Assembly (NCBI RefSeq): GCF_014205135.1
Contig: NZ_JACHMY010000001.1
Span: 4,774,001-4,838,000, forward strand
DNA length: 64,000 bases
Direction: 5' to 3'
Source: Kribbella italica
Lineage (GTDB): Bacteria; Actinomycetota; Actinomycetes; Propionibacteriales; Kribbellaceae
Under the pieces are notes generated by a model that ran no database searches, was not told where the DNA came from, and was given only the letters and a program-made list of their open reading frames with translations. Position 1 is the first letter of the stretch, and the number at the start of each line of letters is the position of its first letter. The translations under genes were made by a program, and so were the position numbers. Below, one piece after another: positions 24,255-32,839 of the stretch.

Positions 24255-25488
24255 TGTTGTCGGCTCCCTCGGGTACGGCTGGCAGGGCAGCCGGGGTGGT
24301 GTTGGCTTCCGGTGCAGGCAGCCCCAACGGCTCCAGGCCGCGCTTCTCGCGCGCCTCGTCCGACACCAGAACCCTGGAACGGATGAGGATTTCGTCGGAC
24401 TGCGCCGCAGCCAGGTCATCCAGCCGCAGGTACGAAGACGTGTCCCACATGACCTTGAAACCGCGTGGCGTCACGTCGTCCATCGACAACCGGCCTTCTA
24501 CCGCAGTCATGTACGGGCCAAGCACGGACTCCAGCCGTTGGCGTCGCCGGTCCTGTGCGTTGAAGTAGGTGCGCGAAGTCGTGCTGACTGATAGCTCCTC
24601 GGCGTCGATGCCGGTCAGCCGCGCAATCTCGGTGACCGCGAACTCGCGCGCCTGTGCCATCTGCAGCTGTTCGGGGTTGAAGCCGTCGCGGTTGTACTTG
24701 AGCGCAGCGGGCACGTAGCCGGTCAACCGCTGCTGTCGCATCCAGAGCCAGTTGTCCAGGATTTCCTGGATCGTCCGCTCATCGGCTTCTTCCTGGGTCT
24801 CGTCGCCCGCCGGGATTCCCACGATCGGGTCAGCATCCTCAGCCGGAGTGAACCAGTCGGCTGGCGGCATGCCATCCGCTGCACGCATCGCGATCCGGTT
24901 CAGGGCGATGTAGGCACGGATTGCAGCGGAGGCAGTGAGCAAGCCACCGTTCGGGGAATCGATGCGAATCAGGCCCGGAATGTCAGGCCAGACCAGCGCC
25001 GATCCCTCCGGGTAGTAGACATATCGCGGCTGCACAGTCACCGTCTCGGCGTCCAGGCGCACAACCTCAGCGGGCTTCTGGTGCCAGCCGACGTGAGTCA
25101 CCTTCCACCACGACCGCTCCGACAGGAGCATGTCCTCAATCGTTCGGGTCATCGTCACCGAGCGAGCCACGCCGGACTCCGGCTGACTCAACAGGTTCCA
25201 GTCGGTCGGCTTCCCGTCCGGCCCGATCAACAGCAACGGGAACTGACCAATCTCGCCGCAGATCAGATCCCTTGCACGCTTGATCGCCGGAGCAGCCAAG
25301 GCGTCGGCCCTGGGAATCTTGCCCCGGCCGTAGATGTAGTCATCCAGCGTTGGCGTTCCATACAGAACACCCGAGTCGATGTCGACTCCAAACCGTGGAG
25401 CCTTCGACTCGGGTGCACGTACAAGCTCAGCAGACATGGCGTGCCGCACCACCGGCGAACGCCCTAGCAGCAACGACCATAAGCCCAT
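24247..25488 (-). CDS. Phage portal protein
   Basis: 413 residues from ATG 25488 (MGLWSLLLGRSPVVRHAMSA); no strong ribosome site is visible, and a start at 25437 is possible. Portal motifs: ALAAPAIKRARDLICGEIGQFPL, the stem-clip region with SERSWWKVTHVGW, and the C-terminal wing AREFAVTEIARLTGIDAEEL. HK97-type portal proteins form the dodecameric DNA gate. It overlaps the protease-capsid gene by 8 bases. Confidence 0.88.
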   Translation of the reverse strand: MGLWSLLLGRSPVVRHAMSAELVRAPESKAPRFGVDIDSGVLYGTPTLDDYIYGRGKIPRADALAAPAIKRARDLICGEIGQFPLLLIGPDGKPTDWNLLSQPESGVARSVTMTRTIEDMLLSERSWWKVTHVGWHQKPAEVVRLDAETVTVQPRYVYYPEGSALVWPDIPGLIRIDSPNGGLLTASAAIRAYIALNRIAMRAADGMPPADWFTPAEDADPIVGIPAGDETQEEADERTIQEILDNWLWMRQQRLTGYVPAALKYNRDGFNPEQLQMAQAREFAVTEIARLTGIDAEELSVSTTSRTYFNAQDRRRQRLESVLGPYMTAVEGRLSMDDVTPRGFKVMWDTSSYLRLDDLAAAQSDEILIRSRVLVSDEAREKRGLEPLGLPAPEANTTPAALPAVPEGADNNA

Positions 25489-25657
25489 GCTTATAAACGA
25501 TACCTGAAGCGCACTTGAGGTCTCGGCGCACAACCGTTCACGGCCCCTACGCCGGGACCTCCGCCCGGAGCCCTGTACGGCGCTGGCGAGGTTTGGATGT
25601 CATGGCTTGCCGGGCATTCCGGGACCTCCGGGACGCCCCTACCCGCCCAAACGGCTC

Positions 25658-27484
25658 TCATCGGCCCCTGGCCACGATCAGCCGGACAGGCCCGGCCGCC
25701 TTCCTCCGCAACGCACTCACCGCCCACACCGCAGCCTTGATCGCGTCAGCCCGCTCCTTCGAGGCGAGTCGTGGCCCGTCAGCACCGGGCGTGGTCCTTG
25801 CCGAGAGCACCTGCCCCGATAGGTGTGCACCGCCGTCGTGCCGGAAGGCATCTTCTGCGATCAGTCTTTGCAACTCGGCAATTGATGATCCCGACCGGCT
25901 GACACCCTTGCGGGTCCGCAGCCCTCGCACCGCCGGGTCCTCCATGAGGCTCGCCCCAACCGTCACCAGCTTGCGATAGCCGGTCGCCTTGACCGCTGCA
26001 ACGGCATCGCCCAGGTCCGCATAGTCCTCCGACGACACCACAACCCGGTCGCCTACTCGCCAGGCAAACGCCACCGAGCACCCGGCACCGAACCAACTCT
26101 CAACCGCTGCCGCATCGGGCGGGCTGGTTGGCCGGCTGGCTTGCAGCAGTTCCCAGACCTCGGGCTTGACGGCTTCCTGCCCTCGCGTTGCAGCACCCTT
26201 GAGCTTCCACATGTTGAGGTACTGGGCCTTGAACCCCTCGATCGGATCAGGGTCGTCCGCGTCCGGGTCCTCCTCGCCTGCAAGGGCTTTCGCGTACTTC
26301 TTGGTGATCATCTGTCGCCGGTCCTCGGACCAGTGCGGCGATGCGGCCCGCCAGACCTCCGGGTCGGAGATGTCCGCACCCTCCGGCGCACCCCACAGCA
26401 ACAACAGCGTCTCGCCGTCGTCGGCCGCGAGGGCATCCCTGATCCTGTTCCGCATCAGGCTCGTTGCACGACGGTGTGCGGTGCTTGTGAGGTGAAGCTG
26501 CGGCTCCTCCCGCTCCATCAACGCCGGTTCGAGACCTTCGCTCACGGTGTCCGGCTTGACGGCCCACGCCTCGTCCACCATCCCCAGCGTGACGTCGTAC
26601 CCGTACACGGCATCCTGCGCCCGCACCAACCACCGGTCCGAGTCCGGTGTTTCGATCGCCTCTTTGCCGTTCCCCTTCGTCACCTTCCATTCGACGCCAC
26701 TAGCCCACCGCCAGGCGTGCCGCTGGATCTCGCGGCAGATCGCCATGTCCTGCCCGGTATGCATGACGGTCTGGACCTCGCCGAACAACTCCGCATTAGC
26801 CATGCGCCACAACGCAACCCCGCGCAGCCGAATGGACTTGCCGATCCGGCGCGGGCCGGACTCAACGACCGTCCGCCAAACCAGGCGTCCGTCCGCGTCG
26901 TGCTCCAACTGCCGCACAATCGCCAGCTTCTGCCACCACCGCAGCGTCAGCGGCCGTCCGGAGTTGTCGGTCTGGGTGGCTTCGATCCACTGGATCGCCT
27001 CAGCGCCGTACGAGCCCACAGCGTTGTCCGGCGGAGGCGTCATAGCGAGCGGAGGCGCAGCGTCATCCGGCACGGTCGTCCGCAGCCACGGGTAGCGGCC
27101 GCCGATGTCAGGGTCCCACCTGAGCCTTTCTGGGACTTCCTTGGTGGGGGATGGTGCATCCTTGCTTGCAGAGAGAGAGAAAGGAAGAGGCCGCGATTCC
27201 GTTAGTGGTGTTGCAGCGGAAAAACCAGCGTCACGCAGTGCGTCAGCTTTGGCTTTCGCAATGACAACAGACTGACCTGACTTATCGCTGCATGCCTTGT
27301 GCTCGACGCACCAGTTGCTCGGCACCCAGGTCAGCTCAGGGTGAGTAGCTCTCGGCTTGATGTGGCCAACAACCCAAGCATCGTTCGACCCAACAACCTT
27401 CCCGCACTGCCCGCATTCAGCAGGCAACCGCTGGCCTACATACTGCCGAGCTACCTCAACCTTCCTCCCTCCCCAAGCGCTCAT
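25658..27484 (-). CDS. HNH endonuclease fused to terminase large subunit
   Basis: 608 residues from ATG 27484 (site GGGGAGTGGG). Residues 1-90 form an HNH-like unit: CGQCGKVV, WVVGHIKPRATHPELTWVP and NWCVEHKACSD give the two Cys pairs and the His of a treble-clef. After a linker of about 50 residues the terminase begins: LTLRWWQKLAIVRQLEHD, VESGPRRIGKS (P-loop-like), YDVTLGMVDEAWA (Walker B, DEAW), and a nuclease part with DYADLGDAVAAVKATGYRKL. HNH genes often sit next to terminase genes; fusion in one frame is unusual. Confidence 0.85.
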   Translation of the reverse strand: MSAWGGRKVEVARQYVGQRLPAECGQCGKVVGSNDAWVVGHIKPRATHPELTWVPSNWCVEHKACSDKSGQSVVIAKAKADALRDAGFSAATPLTESRPLPFSLSASKDAPSPTKEVPERLRWDPDIGGRYPWLRTTVPDDAAPPLAMTPPPDNAVGSYGAEAIQWIEATQTDNSGRPLTLRWWQKLAIVRQLEHDADGRLVWRTVVESGPRRIGKSIRLRGVALWRMANAELFGEVQTVMHTGQDMAICREIQRHAWRWASGVEWKVTKGNGKEAIETPDSDRWLVRAQDAVYGYDVTLGMVDEAWAVKPDTVSEGLEPALMEREEPQLHLTSTAHRRATSLMRNRIRDALAADDGETLLLLWGAPEGADISDPEVWRAASPHWSEDRRQMITKKYAKALAGEEDPDADDPDPIEGFKAQYLNMWKLKGAATRGQEAVKPEVWELLQASRPTSPPDAAAVESWFGAGCSVAFAWRVGDRVVVSSEDYADLGDAVAAVKATGYRKLVTVGASLMEDPAVRGLRTRKGVSRSGSSIAELQRLIAEDAFRHDGGAHLSGQVLSARTTPGADGPRLASKERADAIKAAVWAVSALRRKAAGPVRLIVARGR

Positions 27485-27678
27485 CGTCCCACTCCCCGCC
27501 GGACCCCAAACGCAAGGCACGTCTCTGCGACGATGTAGCTAACTCCAGCGAGTCCCCAAACAACCGCAATCGTCACCACAGGCTTATCCGTACCAACCGC
27601 CATAACAGCAGCAACAATCGTCGCCGTACACAGAAGCTGGGCGATGAACACAATCAACATCGCTCTCAGTACTCTCAT
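27481..27678 (-). CDS. Small two-helix membrane protein (phage)
   Basis: 65 residues: MRVLRAMLIVFIAQLLCTATIV and VTIAVVWGLAGVSYIVAETCLAF form two membrane segments, ending in a basic tail. ATG 27678 has AAGGGTG upstream; its stop overlaps the HNH-terminase start (ATGA). It could be a holin-type or superinfection protein; no motif decides this. Confidence 0.65.
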   Translation of the reverse strand: MRVLRAMLIVFIAQLLCTATIVAAVMAVGTDKPVVTIAVVWGLAGVSYIVAETCLAFGVRRGVGR

Positions 27679-27706
27679 TGCAGACACCCTTCTATCTCGC
27701 TTGTTC

Positions 27707-27871
27707 GGTGGTTCCCTGCATCTACTTCGGATCGCACATCTTTCATTTGCTGTAGGAACTCCTCCGCCCGGTGGTTCCCGGTGCCCCCTATAGGGAGGCA
27801 CCGGGGGAACCACACGGCTCCGGTAGTTCCCGGTCGTTCCGGAACCACTGGGAACCACTGGGAACCACCGG
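27707..27871. repeat. Iteron-like GGAACCAC repeat cluster
   Basis: Three direct copies GGAACCAC(T/C)G at 27841, 27851 and 27861; a further copy at 27806; inverted copies GGTGGTTCC at 27707 and 27770; the palindrome GTTCCGGAAC at 27836. 27770-27813 can fold into a long hairpin around CCCTATAGGG. It lies in the 199-base gap right after the RecA-like ATPase gene. Confidence 0.7.
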
Positions 27872-27877
27872 CCGTAA

Positions 27878-29026
27878 TCACTCCTTTTCACTCCCCACGA
27901 CCACCGGATTCCAGCCCGAAGCAGTCAACTCCGGCTCGTCTTCTCCTGGGTAATGGAGCTTCGACCTGTTCGGCCCGTCCTCAACCCGGATCCAGTTCAT
28001 ATCGACCGCATACGAGACCGCGCGCTGAACCTCGGTCGCCTTCTTGTGGATCTCTTTCTCAATGCCGGATTTGTTGATGGGCTTTCCGGTCGCGTCGAAT
28101 TGCTCCCGCACCAGCGTTGCGACTTGGTAGGCGAGCGATACCCGGCGCTGATCGGCGCGCGACCCCACGCCATTCACGCGCGTCAGGGTGCGGGTGGACG
28201 GCTCGAAGGACAGGGTGAACTCGGGGACCTCGACATCACGGCCCATCGCCGTCATGAACCGCAGCGACGGGTCAATGTCCGAGCCACCCCGGTACGTCCA
28301 GATCACGTCCGGCCAGTCCATCAGCCTCGCCCCACCACGCGCCCGGACAACCGCGTCGTCGTCCTGGGCGTCGTGGCCGGTGTGGGCTACCAGCACCAGC
28401 ACGTTGACCTTCGCCCGACGCTTGATCTCGTCCAGCGCCCGCAGCCACTCCCGGATCTCGCTGTTGCTGTTCTCCTCGCCGTCATACAGCGCGCCAAAAG
28501 GGTCCACCACCCACACCTTCACGCTGTGACGCTTCAACCACTTAACGGCCCAGTCGCGAACCTCCTTGTTTCTAAGGGGCATCGACTGTCCGCGCAGGTG
28601 TAGCAGGGACACGTTCTCGGGGTTGCGGACCTTCATGTCCTTCAGCCATGCGACGGCCTGCCGCTCGGACACCTCGCAGTTCCACCAGGCGACGTTGCCA
28701 ACCGGGGTGATCCGGAAGGCTCCGAAGAGGTCATCCCCGTCAGCGATCGAGCGCACGAGGTTAAGGGCTGCGGTGGTCTTGCCCTTCTTGTACTGGGCGT
28801 TGAGGAGGACGTTCGCACCTTCGGGGATCAGGTCCGCAACCGTGAACTCAAGGTCCGGATAGTCCATCTCCAGGTACTCATCGAGCGTGCCTGTAGCTCG
28901 TGGCGGCTTCCATCCCTCAGCCAGCAGTTCGGCCTTGGCCAGATCATTGATGCGGAACTTGCGTTTCTGGTTATCGATGTGGGGACGGTCGGGATCGACC
29001 TTGGGCGCAGTGCGGCGGACGGCCAT
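27878..29026 (-). CDS. RepA-like (RecA-fold, AAA_25) ATPase
   Basis: 382 residues from ATG 29026 overlapping the previous stop (TGATG). Walker A-like LLNAQYKKGKTTAALNLV (near residue 75) and Walker B VWVVDPFGALYDG, with LVLVAHTGHDAQ after it, are those of RepA/DnaB-related hexameric helicases of plasmids and phages. A C-terminal winged-helix-like part (INKSGIEKEIHKKATEVQRAV) may bind DNA. With the TOPRIM protein it probably forms the replication module. Confidence 0.85.
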   Translation of the reverse strand: MAVRRTAPKVDPDRPHIDNQKRKFRINDLAKAELLAEGWKPPRATGTLDEYLEMDYPDLEFTVADLIPEGANVLLNAQYKKGKTTAALNLVRSIADGDDLFGAFRITPVGNVAWWNCEVSERQAVAWLKDMKVRNPENVSLLHLRGQSMPLRNKEVRDWAVKWLKRHSVKVWVVDPFGALYDGEENSNSEIREWLRALDEIKRRAKVNVLVLVAHTGHDAQDDDAVVRARGGARLMDWPDVIWTYRGGSDIDPSLRFMTAMGRDVEVPEFTLSFEPSTRTLTRVNGVGSRADQRRVSLAYQVATLVREQFDATGKPINKSGIEKEIHKKATEVQRAVSYAVDMNWIRVEDGPNRSKLHYPGEDEPELTASGWNPVVVGSEKE

Positions 29027-29283
29027 CACGCACCAGCCGGGAAGTCCGGCACCCAATCGCAACCGCACGGATCAACGACAGCGATGTGCCCGGCGACATT
29101 CGCCCAGGGGATCACGAACTCGGCCGGGTCCTCGCACAGGTACCGGCCGGACAGCCGGTGAACGATGACGCGGAAGCCGTGGGCCTCGGTGCGCTCGACG
29201 TACCCGTACACGAAGTGGCTCTTGCGGAGGCGGACTAATACCCAGTCGCCCGGATCGATCAACGAGGGTTCGTTGTTGCTCAT
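29026..29283 (-). CDS. Small conserved-type phage protein, unknown
   Basis: 85 residues: MSNNEPSLIDPGDWVLVRLRK, VYGYVERTEAHGFRVIVHRLS, VIPWANVAGHIAVVDPCGCDWVP. Strand-rich start (GDWVLVRLR...GYVER) looks like a small barrel. It overlaps the ATPase start by one base, so it belongs to the replication cluster; no function can be assigned. Confidence 0.7.
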   Translation of the reverse strand: MSNNEPSLIDPGDWVLVRLRKSHFVYGYVERTEAHGFRVIVHRLSGRYLCEDPAEFVIPWANVAGHIAVVDPCGCDWVPDFPAGA

Positions 29284-29299
29284 AGTGCTGAACCTGCTT

Positions 29300-29956
29300 T
29301 CAGGGGAAGGAGGGGAAGCCGAGCGCGCGCTCATCGGCAGTGAGGTTGAAGGTGTAGCCAGCGCTGGTGAAGTCCTCGGCACGAGCCGTCTCCGCAATCT
29401 CGCGCAGCGCCTCGGGATCGAGCCGGTGGAACCGGTTGACCGAGTGACCGGCCTCGATGTGGTCGCGTGCGTCCTTGCCGATGCGGGTGCGGACGATGCG
29501 GAGCTTGCGAGCGGGGATGCCCGCCCACCGCAGGAGGTCGTAGCGCCGTAAGGCACACACCGCGCCGGGAATGTCCCGGTCGGCTACGAGGTAGATGCGT
29601 CCGCGCCAGCCCTTCAACCAGTCAGCTTGGGCCTGGGTTGCATGGCCGGCTGCCTGGTGGTGCGACGTTGCGACGTAGCCGAGTGAGGCGATGGCGTCCG
29701 CGTCCCGCTCACCCTCGGTCCAGAACAAGTCCGCACCGGTCTTGCGTTCGCGGAGTACCTGGGGAAGGCGGTACAGGATGCGGTCCGCGTCATCGGGCTT
29801 ACCCGGCTCGAAGCATCCCGAGTTCCAGCCGTCCCGGCCGTAGGGCATGAAGTAGCGGAAGGTCTTGCCGCGTTCGTCGTTGGTCTCGAAGCGGACCTTG
29901 ATGAACGAGCCGTTCTTGTGCTCGTCGTAGTACGGGAAGACGTGCGTGCGCTTCAT
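29300..29956 (-). CDS. TOPRIM-domain primase-like protein
   Basis: 218 residues. A short N-terminal region resembles the DNA-primase zinc part without its Cys (FRYFMPYGRDGWNSGCFEP). TOPRIM motifs follow: FWTEGERDADAIASLGYVA (Glu of motif 1) and IYLVADRDIPGAVCALRRYDLL (DxD of motif 2, with D-R-D), then ARDHIEAGHSV. It resembles the TOPRIM half of phage/plasmid primases that partner RepA-like helicases. It overlaps the HTH gene by 4 bases. Confidence 0.82.
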   Translation of the reverse strand: MKRTHVFPYYDEHKNGSFIKVRFETNDERGKTFRYFMPYGRDGWNSGCFEPGKPDDADRILYRLPQVLRERKTGADLFWTEGERDADAIASLGYVATSHHQAAGHATQAQADWLKGWRGRIYLVADRDIPGAVCALRRYDLLRWAGIPARKLRIVRTRIGKDARDHIEAGHSVNRFHRLDPEALREIAETARAEDFTSAGYTFNLTADERALGFPSFP

Positions 29957-30153
29957 CGCTCGGCCGGGATTCTGTGCTGCTCGATGAAGCGGTCAATCTC
30001 CTCCCGCTCCACGAACACCGGACCCTTGGGACCGGACGGCTTGATCACCGCCCACTTCTTCTCGGTGATGAAGCGTCGGATCTGCCGGAGGGTGAACCCG
30101 TACTCCTCCGAGATCGCCTCCACCCGGAGCAGCTTGGTCTTGGTCGCTGCCAT
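29953..30153 (-). CDS. Excisionase-like helix-turn-helix protein
   Basis: 66 residues from ATG 30153 after GAGAGGAA. LRVEAISEEYGFTLRQIRRFI is a MerR/Xis-type helix-turn-helix and VIKPSGPKGPVFVEREEIDRF is its wing. Small proteins of this type act as recombination directionality factors or as early regulators. First gene of the leftward operon. Confidence 0.8.
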   Translation of the reverse strand: MAATKTKLLRVEAISEEYGFTLRQIRRFITEKKWAVIKPSGPKGPVFVEREEIDRFIEQHRIPAER

Positions 30154-30177
30154 GGTCGTTCCTCTCCTCGCCAGAGA

Positions 30178-30214
30178 GGAGCCGGAGACGACAAAGAGGT
30201 CTGCCTCCGGCTCC
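30178..30214. promoter_or_regulatory. 10-bp inverted repeat in the leader of the prophage operon
   Basis: GGAGCCGGAG (30178-30187) and CTCCGGCTCC (30205-30214) are exact inverted complements, 25 bases upstream of the first ATG. It could be a leader hairpin or operator. The rest of 30215-30569 holds no gene I can support; it should carry the operon promoter and the attP arm. Confidence 0.5.
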
Positions 30215-30569
30215 CCTTCCGACAAATTGCGTCGAATAGGAACCGGCGCAGACCTCAACAGGTCAGTCAGCGCGTTAGCGCCGGTATTGCTCAGTGATCG
30301 GCGTCACTCGTCCGTCTCAATCGGACGGCACAAAGCCTACCCGACCGGACATGCCACGACGGTTCGTCATGGTTCACGGCGAATAGCAGGAGTAATTCAC
30401 GCCCGGCCGCGCTGCTACGGCGCTGTAGGGCTCCGATCAGCCACACCTACAGGCGTTTGCCCTGGTCAGGGTGCTGGTGAGACGGAATCCCTTGCAATAC
30501 TGGGGTTTGACGACATCGCGTACGTTGACCGTCGTAGACCGCTGTTAACCCACGCAATGAGGTTTCGTC

Positions 30570-30616
30570 GTTTCCTAAACCGTGCGTCGCAGGTTCGAAT
30601 CCTGCCGGGGGCACCG
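30570..30616 (+). repeat. attR (47 bp)
   Basis: Identical to 12047-12093. Only the 3' half of the tRNA is present here, so it does not encode a tRNA. Host sequence resumes after it, and the esterase gene ends 43 bases further on. Confidence 0.95.
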
Positions 30617-30658
30617 GAGTTTCGTCGTACTGCGGTGCCCCGGCAGTGCCGGCAGCGG

Positions 30659-32155
30659 CTAGCGGCCGAGGGATCGCCAGAACGTCAGGCGGTGGTCACT
30701 GGTGAAGTCGGTCCGGCGGGTTCCGGACGGGGCTAGCGACAGGACGGACCGGTCGGTCGGAGTTGCCGGGCGCCAGTACGTCGTGCCGCTGACATTCGGG
30801 TTTCCGGAGCGGGCGAAGGCGGTCCAGCGCTGGATCAGTTCGTCGGCGAACCGTTCGTTCGGGGGCTCGAACATGGTCAGGTCGAAGAAGTACGCCACCT
30901 CGCTCATGTGGTGGGATCCGGTGGGCCAGTACGGCCGCGGCATTCCGGCGTACCAGGGGGCGTCGCCGGAGAACTCGAAGGTGTAGGTGGGAGTCCGCGC
31001 CGCCAGCAGGCGGTTGGTGCGGTCGGCGGGTAGGGACCAGTTCGCGTCGGTCATCACCGTGGCGAGTGCGCGGCCGCTCGGGCGGACGTCGGCGTACTCG
31101 GCGATGATCTTCGAAGCGTCAGTGCCGAAGGCGTCCCGGATGGCGAGCTCGTACGCCGCCTGCGTGATGGGCTGCCCGGTCGCGACCTCCTGGGCGCCGT
31201 ACCGCCCGGTCTCCTCGTCGTGGTTGACGCCGTGCAGCACCGGGACCCGATGGAGCCGGCCGGCGCGGAGCGACTGGCTGGGGTCGCGCGGAAGGATCGG
31301 TCCGCCGGTGATGGGCCGGAACTCGGCGGTCTCCGTCGCGGCGAGCAGTTCCTTCGCGCCGATCGATCGGAGGCCGGCGGCGTGCTGCATCCCGAACGAC
31401 GTGGCCAGCGCGCTGCTGAACTTCTGCGCGTCGGCGCGTGACGTGGTGGACTCCTGAGCGCACGGCGCGCTCTGGATGATCGCGCGGTCGAAGAGACCGG
31501 TCGAGGTGGGCGAGGTCAGGTGCGCGCACACGCTGTAGCCGCCGGCCGACTCGCCCATGATGGTCACGTTCCGCGGGTCACCGCCGAAGGCGGCCGCGTT
31601 CCGGCGCACCCATCGCAGCGCGGCCTGCTGGTCTTCCAGGCCGAAGTTGCCCGCGTACTTTCCGAGCGACGGGTCCGCGAGGAATCCGAACACCCCGAGC
31701 CGGTACTGCGGCTGGACGACGACCACGTCGCCACGGGACGCCAGCCGGTCCGGGCCGTACAGGCTGTTGGCGCCGTACTTGAAGTCGCCGCCGTGCAGCC
31801 AGACGACGACTGGCTTCTGACCACTCCGCCGCGACGGCGTGGTGACGTCGAGGTAGAGGCAGTCCTCGTTCGTGCTCGGTACGGCGATCGGGAACTCGCC
31901 CTGCGCACAGGATCCAGCGGGTCGCGTGGCATCCCGTACGCCGGCCCAGCCCGGCGCAGGTCGCGGCGAACGCCAGCGGTACTCACCCGTCGGAGGTGCG
32001 GCGTACGGGACGCCGCGATAGCTCTGCACCTCCGCTCGCGCAATCCCCCGGATCGCCCCGTTCTCGGTCCGTACGACGGTCCCGTCGGCGGTCGGCGTGA
32101 CTCCCCCGGCGCTCAGCGCGACAACCCCGGCGACTGCGATCAGCTCCTGAATCAC
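30659..32155 (-). CDS. Secreted type B carboxylesterase
   Basis: 498 residues, the family's usual length. Signal peptide MIQELIAVAGVVALSAGG; then GAIRGIARAEVQSYRGVPYA, NEDCLYLDVTTP, the oxyanion stretch VVVWLHGGDF, and the nucleophile box VTIMGESAGGYS (Ser near residue 205). The acid and His of the triad fit ILPRD/HGVNHDEET and PYWPTGSHHMSE. Cleaves carboxylic esters outside the cell. Independent gene at the right border of the prophage; divergent from the antitoxin gene. Confidence 0.92.
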   Translation of the reverse strand: MIQELIAVAGVVALSAGGVTPTADGTVVRTENGAIRGIARAEVQSYRGVPYAAPPTGEYRWRSPRPAPGWAGVRDATRPAGSCAQGEFPIAVPSTNEDCLYLDVTTPSRRSGQKPVVVWLHGGDFKYGANSLYGPDRLASRGDVVVVQPQYRLGVFGFLADPSLGKYAGNFGLEDQQAALRWVRRNAAAFGGDPRNVTIMGESAGGYSVCAHLTSPTSTGLFDRAIIQSAPCAQESTTSRADAQKFSSALATSFGMQHAAGLRSIGAKELLAATETAEFRPITGGPILPRDPSQSLRAGRLHRVPVLHGVNHDEETGRYGAQEVATGQPITQAAYELAIRDAFGTDASKIIAEYADVRPSGRALATVMTDANWSLPADRTNRLLAARTPTYTFEFSGDAPWYAGMPRPYWPTGSHHMSEVAYFFDLTMFEPPNERFADELIQRWTAFARSGNPNVSGTTYWRPATPTDRSVLSLAPSGTRRTDFTSDHRLTFWRSLGR

Positions 32156-32320
32156 GGTTGCTCCTCATGTTGGCGGAGTCCTCACGCTTCCACCCGAGGC
32201 CGCGCGGCACAGTCGAGCCAGACCTACGAAGGAGGTGGTGCTACCACCCGGGTCGCCGCTGGATCCAGGCCTCCAGGCTGCAGCCCGCTAGGTCACCCGG
32301 CGGGCGCGTAATCTGACGGC

Positions 32321-32839
32321 ATGTCCGTGTCGCCGTACGCCGAACTGCCGTCTGTTGCCGACATCGCTGGTGACGTCGCCGGCGTGGTCGCGCGGTTCGT
32401 GGGTGGCGAGACTCACGCGTTCGCGTTCGGCGACGGCGGGGTGCCCGAGGCGGTCGTCGCGAGCTTCGACCAGTACGACGAGCTTCGCGGTGCGGAGGTG
32501 TTCGGCAGCCACCAGCACGTGGTCGGTCCCGACATCCTGAGCCGCCAGCTGCCGGAGATGGTGGAGGCGATCCGCCGCGGAACGTTCGGCCCTCCGGTCT
32601 TGGTGGGCGACCAGGCCGAACCAGTGCTGGTGGTGATGTCCGCACAGCAGTACCGCACCTTGCGCGGCGACGACGAGCCGCCGCCAGGCGTGATCGACGA
32701 CCCGACGATCCGCACCTACGACTCGGCGCCGACGCCGGGCAGCAAGCCGTTCAGCGTGGACGAGTGGGCCAAGGACGATCCGTTCACCCAACAGATGCTC
32801 GACGAGATCCGGCAGGAACGCGGTACGGCCGATGGCTGA
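32321..32839 (+). CDS. Putative antitoxin with two tandem Phd/YefM-like folds
   Basis: 172 residues. Two Phd-like units follow each other: residues 1-56, with PSVADIAGDVAGVVARFVGG and VPEAVVASFDQYDELRG; and about 65-115, with LPEMVEAIRRGTFGPPVLVG and EPVLVVMSAQQYRTLRG. Each shows the strand-helix and the 'EP-VVV-S-YxxLRG' end of the family. The C-terminal 50 residues (FSVDEWAKDDPFTQQML) would bind the toxin. The overlap of 8 bases with the next gene fits a toxin-antitoxin operon. One Phd fold is normal; two is not. Confidence 0.72.
   Translation: MSVSPYAELPSVADIAGDVAGVVARFVGGETHAFAFGDGGVPEAVVASFDQYDELRGAEVFGSHQHVVGPDILSRQLPEMVEAIRRGTFGPPVLVGDQAEPVLVVMSAQQYRTLRGDDEPPPGVIDDPTIRTYDSAPTPGSKPFSVDEWAKDDPFTQQMLDEIRQERGTADG

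Larger units (their letters stand above)
12047..30616 (-). mobile_element. Integrated mini-prophage (18.6 kb) in tRNA-Arg(CCT)
   Basis: Bounded by identical 47-bp repeats: the tRNA 3' half at 12047-12093 and its copy at 30570-30616. Contents, read leftward: HTH excisionase-like protein, TOPRIM protein, small protein, RecA-like ATPase, small membrane protein, HNH-terminase, portal, protease-capsid, SAP-domain protein, connectors, tail tube, tail chaperone with frameshift, tape measure, tail-tip proteins, holin-like protein, integrase. The size resembles the smallest known siphophages of actinobacteria (about 15-18 kb). No repressor, endolysin or small terminase subunit is recognisable. Confidence 0.93.

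Noticed and set aside
30570..30616. Possible second tRNA gene
   Set aside because: Only the 3' half of the tRNA is present; it is the attachment-site copy.
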